From Rhizobium sp. ASV8 (lineage in GTDB: Bacteria > Pseudomonadota > Alphaproteobacteria > Rhizobiales > Rhizobiaceae): 44,461 nucleotides of DNA. How positions within the stretch are numbered: the first letter of the stretch is position 1; each line of letters starts with the position of its first letter. Under the pieces are notes generated by a model, which worked only from the letters and a program-made list of their open reading frames with translations, was not told where the DNA came from and did not search any database. Shown one piece after another: positions 14,443 through 22,022 of this stretch. Made by a program: the position numbers and the translations under genes. The DNA lies in NCBI RefSeq assembly GCF_016429255.1, contig NZ_JAELUG010000050.1, positions 1 through 44,461 on the forward strand, read 5' to 3'.

Positions 14443-16305
14443 ATGTCGATTTCAGACGCGATCTACCGCCCTTTCGAAAGGCTCATCCGGCCGCTCGATA
14501 TCCCCTATCGACCGCTGCCGTCGAAGGGGCCAGTGGCAGTTCTTCTTCACTTCATCTCAATGTTTCGCGGCATCCTGATCGCGCTCGTGCTCTGCACCAT
14601 GGCGGTTGAAATCATGAGCCTGACCATGGTTTGGGGCCTGTCAGTCATTGTTGATGGCGTCACGCAGCAGGGTGCTGCCGCTTTCCTGCACAACGACCGG
14701 ATGCTGCTGATCTTCCTCGGCCTAATGCTCTTTCCCGCCATTCCGATCGGTTCCTTCCTCGTCAATACGCTGACCTCGCACACGCTTGGCATCGGCATGC
14801 CGGCCGCCATTCAATGGCAGAGCCACAGGGCGGTGGAGCGGCAGGACCTCGCCTTCTTCCACGATCTCTATGCCGGCCAGGTCGCCTCGCGCCTGCAGCA
14901 GGTGGCGTCAGCCGTTCAGCAGCAGGTCATTTCGGCTTTCCACTCCATCCCGCGCTTCGTTATGCAGATGGTCGGCTCGGTTATCCTTCTGGGCGCACTC
15001 TCCTGGCAGCTTGCCATTCCGACCATCGTCTGGATCACGCTCAACGTCCTGCTCGCCGTCAGGCTGGCGCCCGTCTTCACCGAGCGCTCACGCCGCTCGG
15101 CCAAGCGTCGCAGCCTGATTTCCGGCGCCATCACCGATCTCTACGCCAATATGCAGATGGTGAAGCAATTTGCAGCCGAAGACAGCGAGGCCGGCGCCAT
15201 CCGCGGCATCATCGGCAAGGCCATCGAAGCGCAGCAACGTGAGCAGCGCATCTATCGCACCTCGGAGGTCGTCGTCGTTGTTCTCAACATGATGCACTGG
15301 CTGGCAATCCTGTCGATCGGCTTCACCGGGCTCGTCGATGGTTTCGTCACGATCGGCGAATTCACTGCCGCCGTTTATGTTCTCAACCGCTTCTCCGGTC
15401 ACACATTTACGTTCCTGCAGATGGGCCAGCAGATCTTCCAGGCGATCGGCACGATCAAGGACGCCATGCCGGTCATGACGACACCACCCACCATCACCGA
15501 CGGGCCGGACGCACAGGACCTTGTCGTTCCGAACGGCGAAATTCGCTTCGACAAAGTTCGTTTCGCTTACAAATCTGGCAAGCCGGTCATCGATGACCTT
15601 TCGCTGATGGTCCGGCCGGGCGAAAAGGTCGGCCTCGTCGGCCTCTCAGGCGCCGGCAAGACGACGCTCGCAAACCTGCTCCTCCGCTTCTACGATATCA
15701 AGGACGGTGCAATCCGCGTCGATGGGCAGGATATCCGTGAGGTCACGCAGGCAAGCCTTCGCCGAAACATCGGTGTCATAGCTCAGGACGTTGCGCTGCT
15801 GCACCGCTCGGTCGGTGACAATATCCGCTACGGCCGGCCTGATGCGACTCAGGAAGAGATCGAAGGGGTCGCGAAGATGGCGAGCGCCGACGGCTTCATC
15901 GCCGATCTTGCCGATAGCGAGGAGCGCAAGGGCTATAACGCCTTCGTCGGCGATCGCGGCATCAAACTGTCGGGCGGCCAGCGCCAGCGAGTGGCCATCG
16001 CCCGTGTGCTCCTGAAGGATGCGCCGATCCTCGTTCTCGACGAAGCCACCTCCGCTCTCGACAGCGAATCTGAGGCGGCCATTCAGGAAAAGCTCAATCT
16101 GATGATGGAGGGAAAGACCGTGATCGCCATCGCACACCGTCTGTCCACCATCTCCAAGATGGACAGGATCATCGTGCTCGATCACGGGCGCATCGTGGAA
16201 GAAGGCAGGCCGGATGAACTCGTCGAGCAGGATGGCCTTTTCGCCCGCCTATGGAGACGCCAGACCGATGGATTCATTGCCAAGGAGATCAGCGAGCTCC
16301 CATAG
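14443..16305 (+). CDS. ABC-type exporter, fused membrane and ATPase half-transporter
   Basis: The 620-residue protein has an N-terminal membrane domain with about six helices (starting near 36-60, LHFISMFRGILIALVLCTMAVEIM, through about residue 340) and a C-terminal ATPase. The ATPase has Walker A GLSGAGKTT (Lys406), Q-loop AQDVAL, signature LSGGQRQR (about 509) and Walker B LVLDEATSALD, then the His switch IAHRLST. This is the MsbA/multidrug layout, which works as a homodimer to move lipids or drugs outward. No substrate can be read from the sequence. A start at 14443 is supported by GAGCGGCCC just upstream, though another in-frame start is possible. Confidence 0.92.
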   Translation: MSISDAIYRPFERLIRPLDIPYRPLPSKGPVAVLLHFISMFRGILIALVLCTMAVEIMSLTMVWGLSVIVDGVTQQGAAAFLHNDRMLLIFLGLMLFPAIPIGSFLVNTLTSHTLGIGMPAAIQWQSHRAVERQDLAFFHDLYAGQVASRLQQVASAVQQQVISAFHSIPRFVMQMVGSVILLGALSWQLAIPTIVWITLNVLLAVRLAPVFTERSRRSAKRRSLISGAITDLYANMQMVKQFAAEDSEAGAIRGIIGKAIEAQQREQRIYRTSEVVVVVLNMMHWLAILSIGFTGLVDGFVTIGEFTAAVYVLNRFSGHTFTFLQMGQQIFQAIGTIKDAMPVMTTPPTITDGPDAQDLVVPNGEIRFDKVRFAYKSGKPVIDDLSLMVRPGEKVGLVGLSGAGKTTLANLLLRFYDIKDGAIRVDGQDIREVTQASLRRNIGVIAQDVALLHRSVGDNIRYGRPDATQEEIEGVAKMASADGFIADLADSEERKGYNAFVGDRGIKLSGGQRQRVAIARVLLKDAPILVLDEATSALDSESEAAIQEKLNLMMEGKTVIAIAHRLSTISKMDRIIVLDHGRIVEEGRPDELVEQDGLFARLWRRQTDGFIAKEISELP

Positions 16306-16471
16306 GCGTCGCATCGGTCCCTTGCGGATCGCATCGCAATGGACGATATCCGCGCAGTTGCGTGCGGCGCGTTCGATGAAGCGCACGAGCGCGGGCGCAA
16401 GCCGACTTCACGCGCTGTCGGCGGAACCCAAACCACTATTTTAAAACGATAGAGACATCCGAGGATAAGAC

Positions 16472-16921
16472 ATGTTCCGAACGCGGCAAGCGAAGCCGAC
16501 CGACGTAGCGCGCAATTTCGAGATATGGCGTACGGCGGTTGAAGCCACCCATCATTTTCTCGATGCAGCGAATCTCGAAGCGATCGGCAAGATGGTTGCA
16601 GAGGAATATCTGCCGAATGCGGAGTTCACGGTTGCGGTCGACAGCCAAGACCTCCCCCATGCTTTCCTCGGAACAAGCGGAGACCATGTCGATGCGCTTT
16701 TCGTGCACGCCGACAGCCGGGGAATGGGTTTGGGCCGCCTGCTTCTCGAGGGCTTTCGCGCTGGAAAGGATATCGTGACCGTCGACGTCAATGAGCAAAA
16801 TCCCGATGCAACAGGCTTCTATCGACGTCTCGGCTTCAAGGTGACAAGCCGCTCGGAACTGGACGATCAGGGCCGTCCCTACCCGATCCTCCATCTGCGA
16901 TGGGAAAGCCCGACGATTTAA
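16472..16921 (+). CDS. yjaB: YjaB-type GNAT acetyltransferase
   Basis: The 149-residue protein starts at ATG 16472 with GAGGATAAG upstream. It follows E. coli YjaB closely in layout: the opening I-W-R-T-A-V-E-A-T-H-H-F-L, the middle A-L-F-V-H-A-D-S-R-G-M-G-L-G-R-L-L with the acetyl-CoA loop, and V-D-V-N-E-Q-N-P-D-A-T-G-F-Y-R-R-L-G-F-K-V at the motif-B helix. It also has the typical end R-S-E-L-D-D-Q-G-R-P-Y-P-I-L-H-L. It is a cytosolic single-domain acetyltransferase whose substrate is not known. It follows the exporter by 166 bp on the same strand and may be separately transcribed. Confidence 0.85.
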   Translation: MFRTRQAKPTDVARNFEIWRTAVEATHHFLDAANLEAIGKMVAEEYLPNAEFTVAVDSQDLPHAFLGTSGDHVDALFVHADSRGMGLGRLLLEGFRAGKDIVTVDVNEQNPDATGFYRRLGFKVTSRSELDDQGRPYPILHLRWESPTI

Positions 16922-17184
16922 GTCGTTGTTCGTGATGCCCGGATGGTCGGCGAATCGCCCACACGCGCCTGGAAGATGCTCTTCGCGTCCCATGCTGTGC
17001 GCTTCAGAAAAAATCCGGTACGGAGAGCGTCGTAAGCCGCACTCCTACGGTGGTCCATCCAGCGTGCCGATCCATGCCGGAGTGGCACCCCCTGCCAGCC
17101 CATTCAGGTAGGTTATAGAAACCTATGGTAGATGCTAGGCTCAATACTACCGGTTTGGATGCCACCCCTGAGCCGGGCAGTGCC

Positions 17185-17225
17185 GCGTCCGACGAGACTA
17201 CGCCCCCAGTAGTGTCGTCGGACGC
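17185..17225. repeat. Long intergenic inverted repeat
   Basis: The arms GCGTCCGACGAGACTAC (17185-17201) and GTAGTGTCGTCGGACGC (17209-17225) pair with one mismatch around GCCCCCA. The hairpin would be very stable. There is no T tract, so it is not a plain terminator. It may be a dispersed rhizobial palindromic element or a remnant of one. Confidence 0.6.
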
Positions 17226-17660
17226 ACCCTCATGGTCGTAATGCACTGCAGGACCACTTCAGCAGAGCCGTTGAGGCCACATCCCTGCCATAGTTGATGA
17301 GAGTTCGCAGTCCTCGCGAAATGCGGCGATTGTGGAACGCAGGCGAGTGCGAGGCGCCGCTACCTCCCGTGACACACCTCCCTTGCCAGCTGTTTGACCC
17401 ATATCGTCGGCGTGCCCCACGCATGCCGAATTGAGCACAAAATGGGGCGGGACGGCGGCTCAACTGGCGAATTGCGTCATTTTTGCAACAAACATTTTTT
17501 TCGGGTAGTGCGCATATAGTTCGCCCTTCTTAGTATCTTGCCAAATCAGTGAAGCAGGTTCAGGAAATAGTTCGCGAAGCTTATTACTTCGCACCTACTG
17601 ACTAGGGAACATGAACGGGATGGGGTTGGGCACGTCGTTTTACGGCGCGATATCTCACGC

Positions 17661-17680
17661 CCAATCAAGAGAGATTGGAG
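17661..17680 (+). promoter_or_regulatory. Hairpin overlapping the porin ribosome-binding site
   Basis: CCAATC (17661-17666) and GATTGG (17673-17678) form a hairpin with loop AAGAGA. The GGAG ribosome-binding site (17677-17680) shares its first two bases with the second arm, so folding would partly mask it. The start codon is at 17686. Confidence 0.5.
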
Positions 17681-17685
17681 TTATT

Positions 17686-18786
17686 ATGAACATCAAGAGC
17701 CTTCTTCTCGGCTCCGCTGCTGCGCTGGCAGCAGTATCCGGTGCTCACGCGGCGGACGCAATCGTTGCTGCTGAGCCGGAGCCGCTGGAATACGTTCGCA
17801 TTTGCGACGCCTACGGTGCAGGCTACTTCTTCATCCCGGGTACGGAAACCTGCCTCAAGATCGGCGGCAAGGTTCGTACGGAAGGTGAGTGGTACAACGC
17901 TTACAACCGCGACAGCCATCAGGGTACGCTGTGGCACACTCGTGCTGAGTTGAACGTCAACACCGCGACCGACACCGAATACGGTCCGCTGAAGACCGAA
18001 ACCATCGTTCGTTGGGACTGGAACGACGGCGGCTCCACCAGCACCAACCTGCTGTGGTCTTACATCAGCCTCGGTGGCTTCACCGTTGGTAAGAAAGACT
18101 CCCAGTACAACCTTTACATGGGTTATGCCGGCGACGTCATCAACGACGACGTGATCTATGACGGCCCGTACGAACTCAACCAGTTGACCTATGAATATGA
18201 CGGCGGCAACGGCTTCTCGGCTGTGATCTCGCTGGAAGATACCAACTCGGCCAACGATTCTACGACCTATAACGGCGCATGGGTACAGTCTGAAGGTAAC
18301 CACTACGCTCCGAACGTCGTAGGCGGTCTCGGCTACAAGGCTGGCGCATGGGGCTTCAAGGTTGTCGGCGGTTACGACTCGATCGTTGAAGAAGGTGCAG
18401 TCAAGGCTCGTATCGACGCTGACTTCGGCGGCTTCACGGCTTTCTTGATGGGTGGCTACAACACCGACGGCAAGAAGCTGAACCAGTATGCCGGTTCGAA
18501 CCAGGACATCTCCGCTTGCACCGCGCCGAATGGCACTGTGAACGGCGCGAAGTGCGGCTGGGGTGACTGGGCTGTTTGGGGTGGCGTTGGCGTTCCGGTC
18601 AACGACAAGCTGAAGTGGAACCTGCAGCTCGCCTACACCGACTCGAAGATCTTCGAAGCAACGACGAACCTGAAGTTCAACCCGGTCAAGAACCTCCTGG
18701 TCGAGCCGGAACTGACTTACGTTCACTATGATTATGCCCACGACGATACCGTCTCCGGCATTCTCCGTTTCGAGCGTAACTTCTAA
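17686..18786 (+). CDS. ropA: RopA-type outer-membrane porin
   Basis: The 366-residue protein starts at ATG 17686, where a clear signal peptide (MNIKSLLLGSAAALAAVSGAHA, cleavage before about residue 23) begins. The mature protein is the Rhizobiales porin type: an opening CDAYGAGYFFIPGTETCLKIGGKVRTEGEWYN with two cysteines, repeated amphipathic beta strands with aromatic girdles and an outer-membrane C-terminus ending FERNF. Such porins form the main general-diffusion pore and are very abundant. Consistent with this, the codon use is strongly biased toward common codons, and the gene has its own long upstream region and a strong terminator at 18821. Confidence 0.9.
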   Translation: MNIKSLLLGSAAALAAVSGAHAADAIVAAEPEPLEYVRICDAYGAGYFFIPGTETCLKIGGKVRTEGEWYNAYNRDSHQGTLWHTRAELNVNTATDTEYGPLKTETIVRWDWNDGGSTSTNLLWSYISLGGFTVGKKDSQYNLYMGYAGDVINDDVIYDGPYELNQLTYEYDGGNGFSAVISLEDTNSANDSTTYNGAWVQSEGNHYAPNVVGGLGYKAGAWGFKVVGGYDSIVEEGAVKARIDADFGGFTAFLMGGYNTDGKKLNQYAGSNQDISACTAPNGTVNGAKCGWGDWAVWGGVGVPVNDKLKWNLQLAYTDSKIFEATTNLKFNPVKNLLVEPELTYVHYDYAHDDTVSGILRFERNF

Positions 18787-18820
18787 CCTGATCAGATTTG
18801 ACCTCCGATCAGAGAACGAA

Positions 18821-18852
18821 GGGGGCCGGCTTTCCCTGCCGGCCCCCTTTTT
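18821..18852 (+). terminator. Rho-independent terminator of the porin gene
   Basis: A perfect 10-bp stem GGGGGCCGGC/GCCGGCCCCC (18821-18830, 18838-18847) with a 7-nt loop and a TTTTT tail lies 35 bp after the porin stop. Confidence 0.9.
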
Positions 18853-18997
18853 CATGTCGGTAAACTCCTGAAATCGAAGGCCCCCTCCCTATTGGCGCGC
18901 ATCGCAAGCTCCCCGGATCAACCGGAAGGGGGAACCTTGTCGTGGGCGTCGCGTTTACTAGCGATAAGGGACGTGACCGAACGAAGGAGTTACCGCC

Positions 18998-19315
18998 TTG
19001 AAATATGTTGCTTCACTTGCTTTGACCGCGGCATTGGCCGTGGGCTCTGTGCTATCAGCGACGCTGCCGACAACTGCAGCCCCGCTTGGCGTTTCAACCA
19101 CGACCACTTCAGATATCATTCTCGTTCAGGATCACGGCACCCGTTGGCATCCCGACGTAGACAACGGCCGGCGAACCTATTGGCGTGACCGTGATCGTCG
19201 TCATTGGCGCGACGACCGAGGCTGGGATCGCCGTCATTCGCGTGGCGGCTGGCACGATGACCGTCGCTACTATCATCGACATCACGGCGGCGTAATGTTC
19301 GAAATCCGCCCCTGA
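18998..19315 (+). CDS. Small secreted Arg/His-rich protein
   Basis: The 105-residue protein begins at TTG 18998, with AAGGAG at a good distance and no ATG in frame nearby. The signal peptide (about 1-27, LALTAALAVGSVLSATLPTTAA) is followed by a short linker and a highly basic region (RDRDRRHWRDDRGWDRRHSRGGWHDDRRYYHRHHGG) rich in Arg, His, Trp and Asp. It is of a type common in rhizobial genomes with unknown function. The charged His/Asp pattern could bind metal or nucleic acid, but no motif proves it. Confidence 0.65.
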   Translation: MKYVASLALTAALAVGSVLSATLPTTAAPLGVSTTTTSDIILVQDHGTRWHPDVDNGRRTYWRDRDRRHWRDDRGWDRRHSRGGWHDDRRYYHRHHGGVMFEIRP

Positions 19316-19397
19316 GGCCTCTATGTGGCCGTGAGCGGCATGGCAGCCTCGTAGCGACCACTGCTGCCATCACCTGCCACGCAGACATTACGCCGTG

Positions 19398-19438
19398 AAA
19401 AAACCAACGGCCGCTGCCGAAAATATCGGGAGCGGCCG
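19398..19438 (-). terminator. Rho-independent terminator of the His-rich gene
   Basis: Read on the minus strand, the stem CGGCCGCT (19431-19438) pairs with AGCGGCCG (19408-19415), with inner CCGA/TCGG pairing. It is followed by T6 (19398-19403), 46 bp past the stop of the His-rich gene. Confidence 0.7.
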
Positions 19439-19483
19439 AATTGCCGTGAAGGGTAGTTTAAGTCAGTTCGACGCGTCTACCGA

Positions 19484-19669
19484 TTATCGGCAGACGCGGA
19501 CATTGCGGACGACCCAGTGGCCGTGAACCTTATGCTTCACCTTCTTCATGTGGCAATGTTGATGATGGTGATGGTGGTGACGATGATGCATCGGAGCCGC
19601 CTCGGATGGTGCGCTGACGGCGAATACCGATGCCAGTGCGAGTGCGGAAGCAAGAAGCAGATTTTTCAT
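19484..19669 (-). CDS. Small periplasmic His-rich protein
   Basis: The 61-residue protein has a signal peptide (about 1-24, LLLASALALASVFAVSAPSEAA). A run of histidines (MHHRHHHHHHQHCHMKKVKHKVHGH) and a C-terminal V-R-V-C-R follow. After cleavage about 37 residues remain, of which more than a third are His. It probably binds Ni, Cu, Zn or Co ions in the periplasm, which is inferred from composition. It has its own terminator at 19398. Confidence 0.75.
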   Translation of the reverse strand: MKNLLLASALALASVFAVSAPSEAAPMHHRHHHHHHQHCHMKKVKHKVHGHWVVRNVRVCR

Positions 19670-19947
19670 GTCGAACCTCTAAAGCATTGGGGGACTATGC
19701 TGCGCATTTCACGCATCCAACTAGATGCGCCTGCTCACATTAATACTACATGAACATCTGCTCACATTCGCGAGAGCAACCATGCCTTGAGCGAATTTTT
19801 ATCGAAATATCACACGGATTCACCACATGATCGCTGGTGTACCGTCTTGATACACTCCATCACCGACACAACGGAGCGACGAGTCGGCGCAGATGCAAGA
19901 GCCTGTTGTTGCAGGAAAAAGGCTCTGCTTGAACGATTCTTCCATCT

Positions 19948-20352
19948 TCAGCCGATGGCGGCTCGGATGGGCAGAAGAGCTCGAACCCGCTGATCGCGAA
20001 GATACAGGCCGCCCCAGGCCAGCACGCCTAAAAATAAACTTATAAGTTGCGGCGGCGAACCGAGTTCCCCAAGGCGAAAATGAGCACAGATGGCGCCGCC
20101 CAAAAAGCCCGTGGTCAGGATCGCACCGAGAACCGCCGTGCGCGGAATCGCATAGAGAATCACACAAACAAGAATGATCATCCCAAGCGAGCCTGCATGG
20201 TCCGCTGCAAAACCCGTCGCCTCCATCTCTGCCTTGATCAATGATGGAAAAAACAGATCGACCGCCGCGTCAGCCGCCAACGCCAGAATCACGATGGCGC
20301 TGAGAACCCATCCCAGCAGCGCTCCTTTGCGGGAATTCTCAATCACGCTCAT
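19948..20352 (-). CDS. DoxX-like membrane protein
   Basis: The 134-residue protein starts at ATG 20352 with AAGGGGG upstream. It has about four transmembrane helices (LLGWVLSAIVILALAADAAVDL, SLGMIILVCVILYAI, TAVLGAILTTGFLGGAICAHF, LISLFLGVLAWGGLYL). The pattern L-C-x-I-L-Y-A-I-P-R-T-A-V-L-G-A-I-L-x-T-G-F-L-G-G-A, then G-L-Y-L-R-D-x-R-V-R, is that of the DoxX-like (DoxX_2) family. Members are of poorly known function and some are linked to redox metabolism. Confidence 0.75.
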   Translation of the reverse strand: MSVIENSRKGALLGWVLSAIVILALAADAAVDLFFPSLIKAEMEATGFAADHAGSLGMIILVCVILYAIPRTAVLGAILTTGFLGGAICAHFRLGELGSPPQLISLFLGVLAWGGLYLRDQRVRALLPIRAAIG

Positions 20353-20627
20353 TCCATCCCCCTTTTTACGAAGTCCGGCTTGTAACGCACGTCGCCTGAT
20401 GGGTGCATGCTCTTGGACAACTGGCGGCAAACTGACACCGAGAGAAGAGAAAGGTCAACGAGGATGAGGCGCCGGCGTCGCTAGGATATTGCCAGCCGCA
20501 ATACTGATGTGGGGGCGGATCAGGAAAAGGGTCGAAAAGCTGCGCCGCTAATGGTGCCAGCACGGCGGCATGGGTTATGATGCCCAGCCAACGCGATGAT
20601 ATTGCGAAAAACTCTTTAGAAGAAGAG

Positions 20628-20702
20628 TGGCTCCCCGGGCCGGATTCGAACCGGCGACCTGTCGATTAACAGTCGAATGCTCTACCGCTGAGCTACCAGG
20701 GA
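20628..20702 (-). tRNA. tRNA-Asn (GTT)
   Basis: On the minus strand, acceptor TCCCTGG pairs with CCGGGGA, followed by G and CCA. The D arm (GCTCAGCGGTAGAGC) and T arm (GGTTCGAATCC) are standard, and the anticodon GTT lies at 20668-20670. Confidence 0.95.
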
Positions 20703-20818
20703 ATGCGCTTGGCGCGGTGTGAGTGGGCTTCTACAAATGCTTTCCCGATTTGCCAAGCGGTTTTTTCAAAAAAATGTATTTCTCTTGCATTATTTCGTCG
20801 CCTCACCACTTCCTGTGG

Positions 20819-21130
20819 ATGACTGATCAAAGCGGAACGACAGCCAATACCGACCGAAACGCCCGGAAAACAAGGCGTTTCGGCATAGATCCCTCCACTC
20901 GCGAGCTCGTTTTCGGCTCTGTGAGAATTCCACTGCCCCGATCACGCCTTGCACGCGTTGGCCTGGGGATAGCGCTCGTTTTTGGCGGTCTGCTCGGTTT
21001 CCTGCCCGTACTCGGCTTCTGGATGCTGCCATTGGGTCTTATTGTACTGTCACATGATATGCCGGCTGTGCGCCGATGGCGTCGCCGCTTTTCCGTCTGG
21101 TGGGCAAGAAAGCGCCGCCCCGCGAACTAA
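20819..21130 (+). CDS. Small conserved membrane protein
   Basis: The 103-residue protein is counted from ATG 20819. The longer frame from 20723 adds an uncharacteristic Cys/Phe-rich segment. Two close hydrophobic segments (ARVGLGIALVFGGLLGFLPVLGFWMLPLGLIVLS) form a hairpin in the membrane. A very basic tail follows (RRWRRRFSVWWARKRR). Proteins with F-L-P-V-L-G-F-W-M-L-P-L-G are widespread in Alphaproteobacteria, without known function. Confidence 0.7.
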   Translation: MTDQSGTTANTDRNARKTRRFGIDPSTRELVFGSVRIPLPRSRLARVGLGIALVFGGLLGFLPVLGFWMLPLGLIVLSHDMPAVRRWRRRFSVWWARKRRPAN

Positions 21131-21136
21131 CCCCGT

Positions 21137-21694
21137 CTACCTAGAGCCAATCGGGCGAGCGGGATTGCCGACGACGGTTGCACCTGCCGCGACACTCTTC
21201 GTCACGACCGCTCCCGCCCCTATGATGGCGCCGTCGCCGATCGTCACGCCGCCGACGAGGATAGCTCCCCCACCGATCCACACATTCGCGCCGATCGTGA
21301 CCGGCCGCGCGACTTCGATGCCCGCTCCGCGCAGCTCCGGGTCCTTGTGGTGCTCGGCGCAATATATGTGCACGCCCGGCCCCAGCATGCTGCCCTCGCC
21401 GATGCGCACGCTTCCGCTGTCGAGAATAGTACAGCCGGCGTTGAGATAGACCCGGCGACCAAGCGAGATGTTGATCCCGTAGGCGCAGTGGAAAGGCGCC
21501 TCGATAAAAGTAGTGTCCGCGACATCGCCGAAGAGCCCGGCCAAGGCCGGACCGAGATTGCCGCGCTGGGCGGGCGGCATCGTATTATGCTGGTGGACAG
21601 CTTCACGTGCCTGCCAGCGCAGAGCATCTAGTTCGGGATCGAAGCAGCAGTACCAATCCCCAGCTGTCATTTTTTGCCGCTCGCTCAAACCCAT
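21137..21694 (-). CDS. Maltose/galactoside O-acetyltransferase-type (Maa/LacA/NodL) enzyme
   Basis: The 185-residue protein starts at ATG 21694 with AGGAATGAG upstream. It has the Maa-type N-terminal region M-T-A-G-D-W-Y-x-x-x-D-P-E-L. Hexapeptide repeats of the left-handed beta helix follow (IGEGSMLGPGVHIY, IGANVWIGGGAILVGGVTIGDGAIIGAGAVVTKSV). The catalytic His lies in I-Y-C-A-E-H-H. The end V-V-G-N-P-A-R-P-I is diagnostic. Such enzymes acetylate a sugar 6-hydroxyl from acetyl-CoA as trimers. The family includes the rhizobial NodL, but no nod genes are nearby, so a housekeeping sugar acetyltransferase is more likely. Confidence 0.88.
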   Translation of the reverse strand: MGLSERQKMTAGDWYCCFDPELDALRWQAREAVHQHNTMPPAQRGNLGPALAGLFGDVADTTFIEAPFHCAYGINISLGRRVYLNAGCTILDSGSVRIGEGSMLGPGVHIYCAEHHKDPELRGAGIEVARPVTIGANVWIGGGAILVGGVTIGDGAIIGAGAVVTKSVAAGATVVGNPARPIGSR

Positions 21695-22022
21695 ATTCTC
21701 ATTCCTCTAGATGCCTTCGGGATTCGTTTGGTGTCATCTTGCAACATCATTCGAGGTGCCAGCAAGAAAGCCTGTCCGACGCAGCTCGTGCGCTGGCAAG
21801 CAAGGTGCGCGGCAACGCTGCCTGTGCGCCTTGATTAGCAACATCTCAATTGCACGATCCTGCGAGGCACGCTTGTTCGCAAGCCTCTCACTCGAGTGAA
21901 AAAGCCCGCCAATGCGGGGATTCTTGCCCTCAACAAACTGTCACACAGCTTGTCTATAACGCCGCTACCGCGGACTTGCGCAAGACCACCGGTTCCGAGC
22001 TTTCAAAAAGGAAATAGGGATT
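21695..22022. other. Regulatory region upstream of ugpB
   Basis: No gene is supported. It contains a 12-bp palindrome TCACTCGAGTGA (21888-21899), a minus-strand terminator (21899-21919) and a degenerate PHO-box-like pair (CTGTCAC at 21938, TTGTCTA at 21950). The spacing of that pair is one base longer than the usual 11-bp period. Confidence 0.5.
21899..21919 (-). terminator. Orphan minus-strand terminator
   Basis: Read on the minus strand, CCCGC/GCGGG with loop ATTG is followed by CTTTTT. No minus-strand gene ends here, because the gene to the right runs plus. It could end a short antisense or small RNA from the ugpB leader. Confidence 0.5.

Larger units (their letters stand above)
16922..17685. 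other. Long intergenic region upstream of the porin
   Basis: No gene is supported in these 764 bp. It contains an inverted repeat at 17109-17125 (TAGGTT/AACCTA), a long near-perfect palindrome at 17185-17225, and the porin leader with an inverted repeat at its ribosome-binding site. The frame from 17611 runs into the porin but its first residues do not look like a signal peptide. Confidence 0.6.

Noticed and set aside
17665..18855. 396-residue open frame antisense to the porin
   Set aside because: It is the exact opposite strand of a strongly codon-biased porin gene. Low stop density follows from that bias, and no family or ribosome-binding site is seen.
21137..21694. Assignment of the O-acetyltransferase as NodL
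   Set aside because: The family match is clear but no nodulation genes or nod box are nearby, so the specific symbol is not justified.
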